A stretch of 64,000 bases of DNA from Tetrahymena elliotti 4EA (lineage: Eukaryota; Ciliophora; Oligohymenophorea; Hymenostomatida; Tetrahymenidae), in NCBI GenBank assembly GCA_000231825.2, contig JH720339.1:239890-303889 (forward strand), read 5' to 3'. Below the pieces are notes generated by a model. The model ran no database searches. It was not told the DNA's origin and was given only the letters and a program-made list of their open reading frames with translations. Each line of letters begins with the position of its first letter. Position 1 is the first letter of the stretch. Made by a program: the position numbers and the translations under genes. Positions 1 to 12,490 of this stretch are shown here, one piece after another.

Positions 1-1427
1 TAAATACCTTTTTAAGATTTTTAATTTTTCTCATTTATGGCTTCTCTTTTTATTAATTTTTTTAGCTAAGAATCTTTGTTAGAGTCTTTATGGAGGTTGA
101 TAAGCGAAGATGAATTAGAGTTTATTTCTAATAATTCTTTTTATAGAATTGTATTATTCTTTTTAGGAGAATTTTATTATTCGATTGAATTAGATATAAA
201 GATAGCATCGTTCATTTATTGAAAATTGCAGCAATCATTCCAAATATTAGCTTTTTCTTATCCCTAGCTTTAATTTTTTACTTATTTCTCTGGACTAATT
301 TAAGCTATTTTTTTAGATGCTGATCTTGTAATTACTCCTCTGCTGCTACCATTCTCAAATGAATTTTTTTCTTTGAATTTAGAGGGAGTTTAGGGCTTTG
401 ATTAGACTGCTTACTTAATGTTATCTTATTCTTCAATAATTTAATCCTGTTCCTCTTCAATAGCCTCATTCTCTTAAATATCTTCTTAACTTTCTATCTC
501 TATGTATATCTAATTCTTATAGTTTTAAGTTAAATTTTTATTGAGATAATCATTTTAATTATTTTATTTATCTGGTTCGAGATTTTATTTACTCTATTTA
601 TTTTAATTATCATTTTCAATGTCTTGTAGAAAAGAGGATTAAAAAATATCTTGCTTTTGATTTTGTAATTAATTTTATTCTAAAATCTAATTAGAGCTGT
701 ATGATACGCTTAGCTAAATACCGTTCATACCTGATACTATCCACTATAAAGAGTTAACAAAAGACTACTCTTATTATTTAATATCTTCAAATCCAAAATC
801 AACTTCAATTAAATTACAGTTCTGTACTTTATCATTAAAAGATCTTATCCAATCATCCATTTTATCTTAGTCTTCTTCAGCTCCTTTATTTGACTGATCA
901 AATGAATCAGAAAAAAAATCAATATTATTATTAAAGTTATCAGACAAGTTATTGTTATTATTATTCTTCAATTCAATATTGTCTTCTTTAAATTCAAAGA
1001 AATCTCTGACCAATATTCTTGTTTCTTGAGATTCTAAATCGATTTCATAAACTTGCCTTTTATTTGCTATCATAGAATTAACAAAATAAAGTCTTTCTTT
1101 TAGTAATTTAATCAATTCTCTCTATTTGATGTAAAATTAAATATTTTATTTAAAATTTATGTCTATAATGCTTTTCATCTCCAAATATCTGCTCAGTCTT
1201 TGCTGGCTTTGAGGTGTTTTAATTATAGTTAATGGATTCTTATTCTGCTTAGGTAACTATTTTTGTAGGTTGTCATTATCTAACTCAGAAGTTAAAATCT
1301 ATAATTAATTCTGTAAATACTTGTAGAACATTTAATTTTCTTTGACTTTTTCTTCTTACTGATGCTACATAAAAAGCTGTAAATCAAGGCAATCGGAGAA
1401 GGATTGCAGCATTTAATTATCAACCAT
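1..1427 (-). CDS. Hypothetical Q/N-rich protein, 3' part outside window
   Basis: An uninterrupted frame (TGA as only stop) runs from an ATG at 1427 down to the window edge, about 475 codons. In-frame TAA/TAG are frequent and read as Gln. The N-terminal 130 residues look helical, with phrases such as SFSDCLDLQLFMQ and RELIKLLKERLYFVNSMIA. They are followed by an Asn/Asp-rich low-complexity stretch, the segment MDDWIRSFNDKVQNCN, and then polar Q/E/S/N-rich sequence. Near the edge the coding strand reads AAAAAGGTATTTA, a good 5' splice site at about position 8, so the gene probably continues in another exon. I recognise no domain. The neighbour at 2751 is divergent, so the 1.3-kb gap holds both promoters. 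Existence of the gene is well supported; function is unknown. Confidence 0.75.
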
Positions 1428-2750
1428 TATGCTATTTACTGAGTACACTTTATAAAAAATAGTTTAACTAGAAATAAAATCTATTTATAAATAATTTTAA
1501 GAATTTTACTTCTTATTTTTTAGTTAGAATACGCTTGACTGATCAATCAATATTATAAGGTTATAGCAAATGTATTTTCAAATAATATTTGATTTATTTT
1601 CAAATCATAAAAATAATTATTCTCTATTGGTTATTACTAATTAATATCAAAAAGCTCATCAATAATTCAGAAATTACTTTTTTCTGAGCCTTTTCTAAGC
1701 TATTTTTGAGCCAACCTATCTACAATTTTTTCTTGTAGAAGTATTGAAATTAAATATTTTTCTATCAAATTTTCTTCTAAAATTGCAAAAAAATATTTTT
1801 AACTCAAATAAAAATCTATCTTCCTCAAAATTAATGTTAGAATGGGTATAGTTGTTATGACAATAACTCTATTTCTTTTTTACCTATATTTACTAATTTA
1901 ATATCTTTAATCTTATTTAACCTCCCTATCAATTTATAATTATTAAAGTAAAATAATCTATTTCTTCTTTTGTAGTAATTTAAAAATATTTTCTGTTATA
2001 TAAATTTACCTTTAAAAAAGGTTTATTTTACATTTTTGTTTAAAAAAAATTTTAAATAAATATCAAAAAAATTCACTCTTCAATTAATACATTTTTAATT
2101 TATGACTTTATGAGTAAAAAAAGTTAAATAATTTTAAAAAAGATAAAAACATTTTTATTTATACATATCTTATGTATTCTTTTGCTTTTGATCTATTCTT
2201 AAATTATTTAACTTGTTTTATTTTATAACGAATATTGAAAAAAATGTAAATTTGGTATTTGAATCTTTTTAAATTTGCCTTTTAACCTTATGCAAGAATT
2301 CCTATCATGTTATTTTCACATTCTATTTTTAGTTTTTTTTCATTTTAAGAGTAAATATTTTTACTTTATATTGAATACTTTTCTTGAAATCTTTTTTCTT
2401 CAAGGTAATTATGTGTTAATTTTCAACAAAATTATTATTTTTTGATGAATTTTAATTTGATCTGATGATAAAATATTTTTCTCACATAAATATTAGCGAA
2501 AACACCTTAAACATTTTAATAGATATAGACTAATCTGTTAAATTAGAAAAATACTAAGACGAAAAAGAAAGAGAAAAAAAATTTTATTTTGGTAAATGAT
2601 TCAAAGATAAATTTTAAAAAATATCTATTTTTTTGTTTAAGAACAATAAAACTTATTTATCTTTTTAAGAAAGATATGAATAAAAATTAATAAAAAATTA
2701 GTAGTGCGCAATCAAATCTTTAATAATAATAAGTAGTTATTTCAGATAAA
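1428..2750. other. Divergent intergenic spacer
   Basis: Very AT-rich DNA between two divergently transcribed genes, with A and T homopolymer runs. No open frame with coding character, RNA gene or repeat was recognised. It must contain both promoters, but no specific element can be supported. Confidence 0.5.
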
Positions 2751-4925
2751 ATGGAGCAAGATTAATAATATTAAGTGACTGCGTTTATGTGTTAGAAGGC
2801 TCCAGATCCTCTCCCTGAAGAAAAGAGCGATTAACCTTAAACTTTGAGAATGAAGGGCAAAAATGAAAGTTTTTTTGAATTTTAAGATGATGAAAAGTCA
2901 CAAATTGAAAAATAATCTGAAATAGAAGATGAAAATAAACAACACTAAAATGAAGAATAGCATTCATCATAAAATAAAAGTGAAGAAAACAAAGAGTAAA
3001 ATGGGATTGAAGATCAGAAATAGCAAACTGGATAAATGTATGAGTCCAGGAAGGCAGATGATAAGTTTTCAATTATGAGTGTCTTAATTACTATCATCTT
3101 AAAATTAATTTGGAATGCAATCATCTTATATCCATTCATGATACTAGATGAATTGTTCTTTTTGTTGAAGTATATATTCTCATTCAAGTACAAGAAGAAA
3201 GAATTTTAAACGCATGTCATTAATCCAATTTCTTGTATGATATTCTCAACTAGCATAGTTTTAGTTTGCTTTGAGACTGTTAAAGAATTGATACTAGATT
3301 ATAAGAAAGAAAACCTCTACTTTTTTTGGTATATAGAAGCTTTTGTCATGTTTTTAACACATACAATGATTTTCTCTATCATATAAATGACTAAAAAAAA
3401 TGATTTCTCACTCAAATTAAAAAATATTTTCAGTTTAAATAAAGAAGATGAAGATGTGCTTTTTATACATGTAGATGGATGCTTTTCTACTTCTATTATA
3501 GATATACCCGTTGATGATAAAAAATGGGTGAGTGAGTATTAAAGAATTATCGTTGAAAATTTGGAAGTTGATGTTTAATCATAGAGGTTCAACACTCTTT
3601 GTAGCTTTCTTAGAAATTAGAACATAAAGTAATATATTGGCTTTTAGTTGGTCAAGGGTTAAAATAAATATCTATCTCCTTGCTCTAAATAGTTCTTAAC
3701 ACTGCAATTAATCATGTTTCTCAAAATTATTTTTTGTGTCTATTACATCTACACTCAACATAAAATATTTACTTTATAAGACCTATTTCATATCTCAGTG
3801 ATAACTTTGTTTAGCATTAATGAGGTTTACTGTTTGAATTGTATGTTAAGTAGCTATGATCTTCGTCGTAAAACAATTATGGCTAATAATATTAACTAGG
3901 GTATCAAATTGTATGGAGATGAGATAGATTATACCAGAGTAATAGATTTAACTTGTCCTTAGAGCTTAGAAACATGGGATAATTCACGTAGATCAGTTTA
4001 TGATTATTATTATGAGGTTCTAAAGAAATTAGAGTGGACATATACATGCTTGTTCTTTTACTACTTACTTGTTTTTAATATAGCTATAGCTGCATATGGT
4101 GAGATATATATTGTTATAGATAAAGAATCAATTCTATTATAACCATTGACTGTAATATCTTCCACATTCACATTTATTCTCCTCAACACATTAATTTTAT
4201 TTAGAATATACTATGGTTCTAAATATAATCAAGTTTTTGATGATACCTTAGATCAAATTAATTCCATCTCATCAATATTCTCTGATATGGAGTAACTGTA
4301 TGACTACTACTTCATTCAAAAAGGAACTACAAAAGAAATTTACTAAGATTTAATTGAATAGTTTAAATAAGAATATGGATTTATAGATTAATACCCTTTA
4401 AACTAAAGTGACCATAAAATTGACTAAAGCAATCACAATTCAAGAGGATCTCACTTAGTAAGTGATTAATAAGAAGATTAACAACATCACAAGTCTGAAA
4501 TTTAAAATTAAAGCATTATTAACTAATCGCTTGAAGCTTAAAAAAAATTAAAAGCTTCTTCTCTAATTATTGAAGAGCAGTATAGAGATTTATATACATG
4601 TTATGATATCTTAAGCTCTAAAATTATGTATGCATCGTCTTACTACATCAAAAATTAACAACCATACTAAGGAATCATCTACAAAAAGGAATAAGAAAAC
4701 ATTTTACAGAAAGAAATCTTAAAAAACACATTAAAAATTCTAAAGAGTATTTAAAAATAATTGTAATTAGATAGCAAACTAAAATGCTATTAAGTCTTTA
4801 ACTTATTAAAGCTAGATTTTCAAGAAAGTTTTTTCACTATTGGGTTAGGTCTATTAACTATTACTCCCTAAGTCATATCAAAGTTCATAGAATAATTTTA
4901 ATAATAGAAATAAAATAAATTTTGA
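2751..4925 (+). CDS. Multi-pass membrane protein, ciliate-type, unassigned
   Basis: A single-exon frame of 724 codons from ATG 2751 to TGA 4923-4925. Residues 1-105 are acidic and Gln-rich. Then come about seven hydrophobic segments: roughly 106-128, 155-177, 185-205, 318-335, 345-365, 428-450 and 464-487. A soluble loop (about 206-315) separates the first three from the rest, and between the fifth and sixth segments is a motif with ETWDNSRRSVYDYYYE. The C-terminal 230 residues are Q/N/H-rich with possible coiled coil. This topology, with a long cytosolic tail, is typical of large ciliate membrane-protein families, but I recognise no named domain and no channel, transporter or kinase signature. 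The start is the first ATG in the frame. Confidence 0.8.
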
Positions 4926-7136
4926 AATATTTATTGGATTTAAGTGTATCAAAAAACTTTCAAGTCATAAATATATTTCTTTTTTATTCTAAATTTTAAA
5001 CATAATATTTTTCATTTTTATTTGCTTTGAAGTTTTAGAGATGCTTTTTAATTTTTAAAGTAGAGGTTTTTTTAAATTGAAAAAGAATGGTATAAATGCT
5101 ATAAAATTTTATTTTAAAATAGTTTTTAAATTTTAAATTTAGCTTAATTCACATTAATATAATCTTAATTTTTTAATATTTCCTTTTTTCTAAAGACTTT
5201 GAAAAAAAAGAGCAAATTTACAATTATCAAAAACCAAACAAATTCTTTTTTTGCATAAAGTTTTTATTGAAAATATGTTAATTTTATGCTTAAAATATTT
5301 TCCTTTTTATTTTGTTGATAAAAAATATCTAATATTATAATTAAATAACTTATTTAAAAATAATTTGTATTTTATTTGCATCTTATTAAATTTTGTTCTT
5401 TGAAATTCTTTAAAACATTGCTTATTCCATTTTTTACTCAAAAACAAAGCTATCTCAGAAAGTTGTAAGCATTTCGCAAATAAAATTTATGATAAGTAAA
5501 TGAAATATTTGCTAAATTTATAAAAATTAATTCTTTTGATAGATAGCATTTTCTCTTTTTATTTTGGTAAAAAGAAAAGTTAAGTTAATAAATCTATTAA
5601 TCTAATAAAAGTAAAAAATGTATAAGAAATAGAAAAGTGAAATTATATCAATGAAGATTTTTAAAGTAATGAAATTTTTTGTAATGAATAAGCATGACTA
5701 TTATATTTTTTATTAAACAAAACCATTAAAATGGTATAAAAAATTATCAAAATTAGAATCCCTTAATTAAAAATAATATATATTTAAAATAATCTCTAAT
5801 TTACTCCTTACATGAAACTAATATTTAAAGAGAGTAGAGTGCGTTTTAACTATGAAAATAGGAATATGTAAACATGACAATTAATTGAATAACTTTTCAT
5901 TTTGGAGAGAGATTGGCAATGAAATTTAATGACTTAACTTTGTAAATTTAAAAAATCAATAATTCAAACAAGAAAAGAAATAGCAAAGAATCAAAATAGC
6001 TCCAAAATTAGGATTTTTTAAAATTTTGCAATTTTTTATTATAAAGATTGACTCTTTTATTTTTTTAACAATTGTTAAGATATCTTTGATAAAAAATTTG
6101 AGAAGCAAACAAAAAATTTGAAAGGACAAATGTAAATATAAATTTGAATGGAAATTCAGATATTTCTAAATAAAATTGAAAAATTATAAATTTGTCTGAG
6201 ATCTCAAATATATATAAATTAACTAAATTTGTATACATTTTGTTTTTAACGTAGATTTGTTCATTGTTTTTTTAACTAATTACTTTTATTCTTTTAAATG
6301 GATTTTGATAGTTTGTATTCTCAACTGAAAAAATAATTCCTTAAGATAATACTAGCTCATTCAACTAAGTATTAACATATTTAAATGAAATAGTGAGAAA
6401 TACTATAACTAGCTCTACAGAAAATTTTAAGAATTAACGAGTTTTTATCTAGAAGTTTAGTATTCTTTTTCAGAGTAGAATCATTTGTAAATTTGTAAAT
6501 GATTGATTGTACTACACAGGAAAATAGATTGGAATAAAAAAAGAAATATCGAAGAAAGGTGTGAACAAATTAATAAAAGAAAAATTAGCGAAATAGGCTT
6601 TTATTTACTTTTGTCATAAAAATACAAGTTTTTACAAAATTATTAACAAAAACAAGTGGAGTAAAAATTTCAATTAATTTGTTTGGAAAGTAAAAACAAA
6701 TTTTTTTAGAGATTGAAAGAGTTGTCAAAAAAACAAGAAATTTATATTCAGAAATACAAAAATTATGGTTTCTTATTTGCTTCAAATAATGAGTTTTCTA
6801 TCAACTTAATGTTAAAAAGCAATTTTAGGGTGGTGAAATTGTTATTTTTGTGATTAATTCTTTTACTCAAAAGAAAAATTTGATTTAGGTGGGGGGATGC
6901 ATAAAAATTGAAAAATTTAATTAATATTTATTTCTTAGAAAAAAAAGAGAAACTTTGATAATTTTATTATCTTTTTTACGTCTTCGAATAGAAATAATCA
7001 GTGTTTGATAATCTATAATCTCAACTTCAAAACCTAACAATTGTCGAAATCGTTCATAATTCAATATCAAACAAAAAAATTGTAAAACAAAAAAATTGTC
7101 AAAAATATTCATAAAAAAATTATCTCAATAAATAAA
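4926..7136. other. AT-rich intergenic region
   Basis: 2.2 kb of AT-rich DNA between two same-strand genes. It contains a G run (GGTGGGGGG) near 6888-6896 and short TGA-free frames at about 6580-6850 and 6921-7112 on either strand. None has an initiator plus coding composition strong enough to call a gene. The last 100 bases are the presumed 5' leader of the methyltransferase gene. Confidence 0.45.
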
Positions 7137-8013
7137 ATGATTGGAACTATCTTCACCAAGATTTTCACCTTCATAAGATTCATTTTATCTTATATCCCCG
7201 TCTTGATCTACAACAAGATTTACTCAGTCTATCTCACTAGGTAATTGCCAACTTCATTTAATTTTATAAAGACATTATCATAACATCCATTATGAAAATG
7301 ATTTGATAAAGCAGTCGCACGCAAACAAGCAACAAGCAGCTTCAAAACGAAAACAAATCAATAGCAAAAACTTTTAAAAAAATATATGAATTAATTCTAA
7401 AAAATATTTTATAACAAATAGATACTCTTATATTGATATGGCTGACTAATGGAAAGGTGCTGAAAAGAACTTCAAGAGAATTTTAGATGTTGGTGTTGGT
7501 ACTGGTCACCCTCTTTACTCTATCATTGACAGAATCCCCAAGACCGTCTAAGTCACTGGTATTGATATTGATACTAACTACATCCCCGCTGCCAAGAAGA
7601 TCTTCAGTGCTCACCCCAATGTCGAAATTATGTACAAGAACTTCTACGATATGTCTAAGGAAACCACCTTGAAGTACGACGTTATTATTTTCTCTTCCTC
7701 TTTCATGCTCATGCCCGACAGAGTTAAGGCTCTTGAAATTGCTAAGAACTTACTCTCTGAAAACGGTAAGATCTACTTCCTCATGACTCTCTTCCAAAAG
7801 AAGGGTATGTTCCAAGAATTAGCTGGCAAGGTTAAGCCCTATCTTAAGTATCTCACCTCTATTGACTTTGGTTAAATCACTTACGAAAATGAATTCATTA
7901 ACGTTATGAAGGACAATGGCATGAACATTACTTACATGAAGAGATTAACCTCCAAAACCAACCTCTTCCTTAACACCTTCCGTTTCTTCGTTGTTGAAAC
8001 CAACAAGGCATGA
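7137..8013 (+). CDS. Membrane-anchored class I SAM-dependent methyltransferase
   Basis: Exons 7137-7240 and 7422-8013; the intron (181 nt, gtaattgcc...caaatag) interrupts an Arg codon. The product is 231 aa. Exon 1 encodes a hydrophobic N-terminal helix (MIGTIFTKIFTFIRFILSY), probably an uncleaved signal anchor. Exon 2 carries a Rossmann methyltransferase core: motif I ILDVGVGTGHPLYS from about residue 55, an acidic end of strand 2 in VTGIDIDTNYIPAAKKIF, and a strand-4 region YDVIIFSSSFMLMPDR. The fold uses S-adenosylmethionine; the substrate cannot be read from sequence. Codon use differs sharply from its neighbours (many AAG, TTC, GGT, CCC, ACC), which in ciliates usually marks a highly expressed gene. 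TAA and TAG still occur as Gln. The helix suggests action at a membrane, perhaps on a lipid or a membrane protein (inference). Confidence 0.88.
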
Positions 8014-8410
8014 AAGCAAACATCATTTCACAAATACTAAATCTGCAGAGACAGATGTGAATGATCAAAAGGTCAAGAGCTATCTATCTCAGTGGAACCC
8101 TTTTTATTAAAACCTAAATATATTTTAATTTAATTCCCTTAACTAAATCACCATTATTCTATTCAAACCATATAAAATTGCGTTTAAAATATCAAATTAT
8201 TTGTTTTATACTTGTATCATTTCAGGAACCTCCACATTCTTATCATTCTATTAATTTACCCTTCTACATTTATTACATTTCTAAATCTCTTCTTCTTCTT
8301 ATTAATACTTTTTATAACACACACATTTTATTCCCTTTCTCTTTCTCATTAAAATTCCTTCTCATATCCATTATAATAACTACTTTCTTATGATTCTTAT
8401 TTTCTCTTCT

Positions 8411-8601
8411 TCACACTTAGCGATATTCAAGCTTAGCATTATTACGCAGATCTACTTTTTCATTTAGCCATTAAAAACTAGTCTTAAGAAGTTTTTCGCT
8501 CATAGGAAACAAGGTAAGATTTTTCCATATTAGGTTTTCTAAATAAGAATAGAATCATCTTTATAGTTAGTATAGTTATAGCTAAAGCGATCATTTGTCA
8601 T
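8411..8601 (-). pseudogene. Two overlapping small coding fragments, possible decayed gene
   Basis: On the minus strand two short frames abut. One runs from ATG 8601 to TGA 8500-8502 (MTNDRFSYNYTNYKDD... ending KILPCFL). The other runs from ATG 8503 to TGA 8411-8413 (MSEKLLKTSFQWLNEK... ending KLEYRQV). They overlap by four bases (ATGA) in different frames. Base composition and residues look coding and unlike the surrounding spacer, which fits a frameshifted relic or an unrecognised small gene. I recognise no family. Confidence 0.25.
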
Positions 8602-8739
8602 AGCAATATTTATCAGAGAAACACTTAATCATTTAAAAATAGGTTTGCATATTATAAAATTTAATATTTAAAATAGGTTTTCAATAATAGCAGAAATAAA
8701 TCAAAACATTCAAAAATAGTCATAGAAAATAATAAAAGA

Positions 8740-9220
8740 GGGGAAAATTACCATTTTAGCTCATAAAAAAAATATCATTAGTTAAAAAATTGATTTCTAA
8801 ATATTTCCATAAATTTCTGTAAATATTTGAAGGAAAAAATAAAGAATTCTATGAAATTCGTAAAAAAGTAAAATGAACAATTGTTTGCACGACAAAACTT
8901 AGAGAGTTATAACTGTACAAAATATTAAGGATGTATTTAAAGCTGAATGGATTTATTATGGAACATTTCCAGATTTTTAGTAAATTAAAGTATGAAAGCT
9001 TGTTAGTACTACCTAGCATTTCAGAAGAAAAGTTGAATAAGAAAGAAATACTTCTCACTCAGCTTATGATTCTTATATAAAAAAACATGTTAATGAGTGT
9101 TTGATTATAAAACATGAGTAGATTGTAAAAGAAAAAAAAATTAACTCAAGAAGATTAAAAATTTTTTCCTTTTTTTAATTGGTGATTATAATAAGCGTAA
9201 TAAGGGGAAAATGCAATTTG
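8740..9220 (+). pseudogene. Possible decayed gene fragment
   Basis: The plus strand shows three coding-like pieces in sequence. One ends EFYEIRKKVK before TGA near 8876. A second runs from ATG 8873 (KTQRVITVQNIKDVFKAEWI...). After a TGA near 8992, a charged stretch follows in the same frame (HFRRKVEQERNTSHSAYDSY...). Breaks by one frameshift and one TGA suggest a relic. No family was recognised, and AT-rich DNA with a single stop codon easily produces such frames, so support is weak. Confidence 0.2.
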
Positions 9221-12041
9221 TAAACCTATCTAGGGTAAATTTATTTAAAAAAGAAATCAAGCTAACTAACTAACTAAGTTATTAAATAGTTTGGAAATTA
9301 ATAATTTCTCTGAGATTATCAAACCAAAAGTACTTACTTGATTTAGGGTGAATTATTTTCAAAGTCTTTATATAGATAGAGCTTTTTCGTGGGGAATAGA
9401 TCATTAGATATTCTAAAAAACTTTGTTACTCAATCACAAAAATAAAATTTTCTCAAGGGATAACAACGATTTTTTTAGCTTAGTATGAATTTGAGATTAT
9501 CAAAATAATAATACTCTATTGTCATCACTAAGATATTCTTCTCTAATGTCAATAATATTTTTAGTTACATCACTTTATGATATTATTAAGATTTTTACTG
9601 TGCTATTTAGATTTGCCCTTTCAATAGATAAATTCATCTATTTTTCTCAAACGTGTTATTTTCTTATTTATTCCATTTTTTAGCTAAAAGACAGTTAATA
9701 AATTGATTTTATCTTAAAAATTAAGTTCTCTTTTTAATTTGTTTTTTAATTGCCTCTAAAAACATTAAAAATTATAATATAATTAGCTGTTATACTCATT
9801 TTCATGTATACCCTATTGCAAGCATGAAAAAATTATATAATTTAGAGACTTAGTTCCTTGGATAGAATTACATATTTAATATGTTAGGATTGAAATTAGC
9901 TGAGATCATTCTAAAATGTTCAATTTTAAAATAAAAGCTGATAGAAAATTACTAAAATACTATTTAAAATTGTTTTTTTACAATATTATATGCTTTGTTA
10001 TCGATTAATGCTTTAAAGGATGTTTACAATATTTATGGATTATACATTATCTTTTTATTTTCTAGATTTTATTCAATTGATTAATATGTAAATTTAGAAA
10101 AACCCTTGATTTTTAAATAGAATTTTGGTTAAAATTTATTTTAAAAATAAATTCTTAAAAAATTAATCAAAGAACTATTTTTAAAATAAGATCTAAAAAG
10201 TTGTAGTTGTAATAACAAACTTGACTCTACATTTTTATTAACTTTCAAATCAATTATTTTAATTGCCAATTTTAAGCTAATTAAATTATTTTTTTATAAC
10301 ATAATATAATTTTTTACTTTTTCAGAAATATTTTCAAAAAATAATTTAAATTAATTGTGATTTTTTAACTGAAAAATTAAATTATCAACATTTTTTTTAA
10401 TTTTAATAATTATTTTAAATTTTTGTTAAATTTGCTTTCATTTAAAACTGATTAAAATAAGCTTGGTTATAAAATAATTTTTGCTCAATTAAAAATTTCA
10501 TAATCATATTAAATTTGTCTGTTAAAAATAACATTTTAAAAATAGCTACTCCTCAATTTTTAATTTGAAAATAAAAAGAAAATTAAATCTAAATAAAGTT
10601 AAATATTACATTTGTATCTGTTAAAAAACTAGAAATTTTAAATTTATCAATTTTTACTATTTAAAATTTTAAATGAAATGAATTCTTATGGTATCTTATA
10701 TCAATATTCTAACAGATAAACTTTTAATTTAAAATTTACTTAAAAAACTTATCAATAAATAATTCAATACTAATCTTATTTTCTTTTTCTTTTTCAAATA
10801 GTAAATTATATGATTTTTATTTTGTATTTCCTACTATTTAACAAATTTTAAGAGTTTATTTAGATTAATTTGTAAACAAAATATTTTCTTTATTATTTTA
10901 AATAAAATAAAAATTCATACATTCTAAATTTAAAAGCCTTTTTTTGTATTAATTAGTGAATTAACACCATATTCAGTTTGATATTTTTATAAACTAAATT
11001 TTAAGAAGTAAATCTATTAATAAAGAATTTGCTGATAAAAATTTTTTGGTGATCTCCAATTAATTTAAAAATTAATAAATTTTATTAAATAAATTTATTA
11101 TTTGTAAAATAGTTATTTTCTGTAGAAAATATTGATAAAACAAAACATGTTTTGAAGAAAAGAAATTAAAGAGCTCTAACAAAATTTAAACTTGAGGATA
11201 AAATAATCTATTTTCTAATTGTGAAAATTAATGATTTAAAGTAATAGATTTTCTATTTGAATTCGACCATATAGAATCTATTTAATAAGCATTTTTCTAT
11301 CAATATTTATTAGTTTTAAAAAATTCAGAAGAACATCTCATAATTTAAGACTCAAAATACTTGAGCATTCATTTTTCTTACAAAATTTATTAATCTAATG
11401 ATTTAGATTTGTATAAATAAAATATTGGTATTGATTAAAACTACCATAATTAATTTAGTTAGCTTACAATTGTTAAATTTATTTTTTTGGCTTCATTAAT
11501 TTATAATTCATTTAGCCTTCATTAATTTTGAACGTTTTAGCAATTGTTTTTTTATGATTTTGTTAACTTGTTTATCAATAGAAACTTAAAAATATCATCA
11601 AATATGGCTTTAAAGTGGCAAAAATTACAAGCTATTGCTTTTTTAAAAATTTTTTATTTGCATTTGATGCACAAAAAGTAATCAGATTTAATATCATACA
11701 TAACAAACACTCAATATACATTTTTTAAAGAGGAGTAAGAATTAAAGTGTCTTAATTTGAATTTTAATTAAATTCTAATTTGATTACAAAATGCATAGAA
11801 AAATTATAATATAAACAAGCAAAAAATTTGATAACATGGGTAAATTACTATTTTTGATATTTAATAAATAATTATATTTTTATTGGTTAAGTATTTGAAT
11901 TAAGTAGAATTAGCTTAACAATCTGCTTTTTCTACAGTATTATTTTCATAAAGTTAGATATTATATACAGATCTCTTTAATTCTATATTGAATAATTGTA
12001 AATTTTTTTTTCTCATTATTTAGATTGAAGCTTCTATCTTA
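9221..12041. other. Long AT-rich intergenic region
   Basis: 2.8 kb of A/T-dominated sequence, among the most gene-poor stretches of the window. No RNA gene, repeat or spliced gene was recognised. A short minus-strand frame near 9350-9400 (MIYSPRKSSIYIKTLK...) could not be joined to anything. Confidence 0.5.
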
Positions 12042-12490
12042 TCAGTGGAAGAGAATGTTTACTTCAATTAGATTCTTAATCTATTTTAGTTTTTCTCCAA
12101 TCAATTTAGCCTATACAATTGTAATTTTTCCTTTACTAAAATAAAAAAAATTGATAAGCAAATCAATTATGTAAATATATAAAATGTAATTACCTCAAAA
12201 CAATGTTAAGCTTTTTGATATTAGGATGAGACTTTATAAGATGTACAATTTCATTTTCTTTTTCAAAAATAGATTCATCACTTTTCATTAGAAAAAAATA
12301 ATTGAAACATCCAAACTTAAAAAAAAACTTTTTACTTAATCTTAACCATCAAAGTTGATTAATCTATTTGGTAGTGATAATCCTGATGTGCTTTTTCATC
12401 GTTCATAATTAAATCACATTCGGTAGGTTCCTTAAGCTATTTTAAATCATGGACACCGATGTGACAATTCTTAACACTCATTTCAGTCAT
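12042..12490 (-). CDS. Short leucine-rich-repeat protein, three exons
   Basis: Exons on the minus strand are 12490-12336, 12280-12194 and 12135-12042. The introns of 55 and 58 nt are both phase 2 with good GTA...TAG borders. The product is 111 aa: a polar N-terminus (MTEMSVKNCHIGVHDLKQL...) followed by about two leucine-rich repeats of the ribonuclease-inhibitor-like type, with HLIKSHPNIKKLNIVL and AKLIGEKLKQIKNLIEVNI. The middle exon is 87 nt, symmetric 2-2, exactly like the repeat exons of the larger LRR gene at 52.4-54.3 kb. Where that gene would have another phase-2 donor, this one reads into TGA. It may therefore be a complete mini-gene or a truncated copy of a longer LRR gene. LRRs mediate protein-protein contacts; the partner is unknown. 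Confidence 0.6.

Noticed and set aside
2785..3072. Minus-strand frame opposite the first part of the membrane-protein gene
   Set aside because: Shadow of the plus-strand gene at 2751-4925.
6585..7112. Two minus-strand frames of 63-66 codons
   Set aside because: Composition is equally coding-like on the opposite strand, no introns or homology support them, and the second overlaps the probable 5' leader of the methyltransferase gene.
8178..8393. Plus-strand frame of 71 codons
   Set aside because: Hydrophobic T-rich noise in the 3' region of the methyltransferase gene, without a convincing ATG context.
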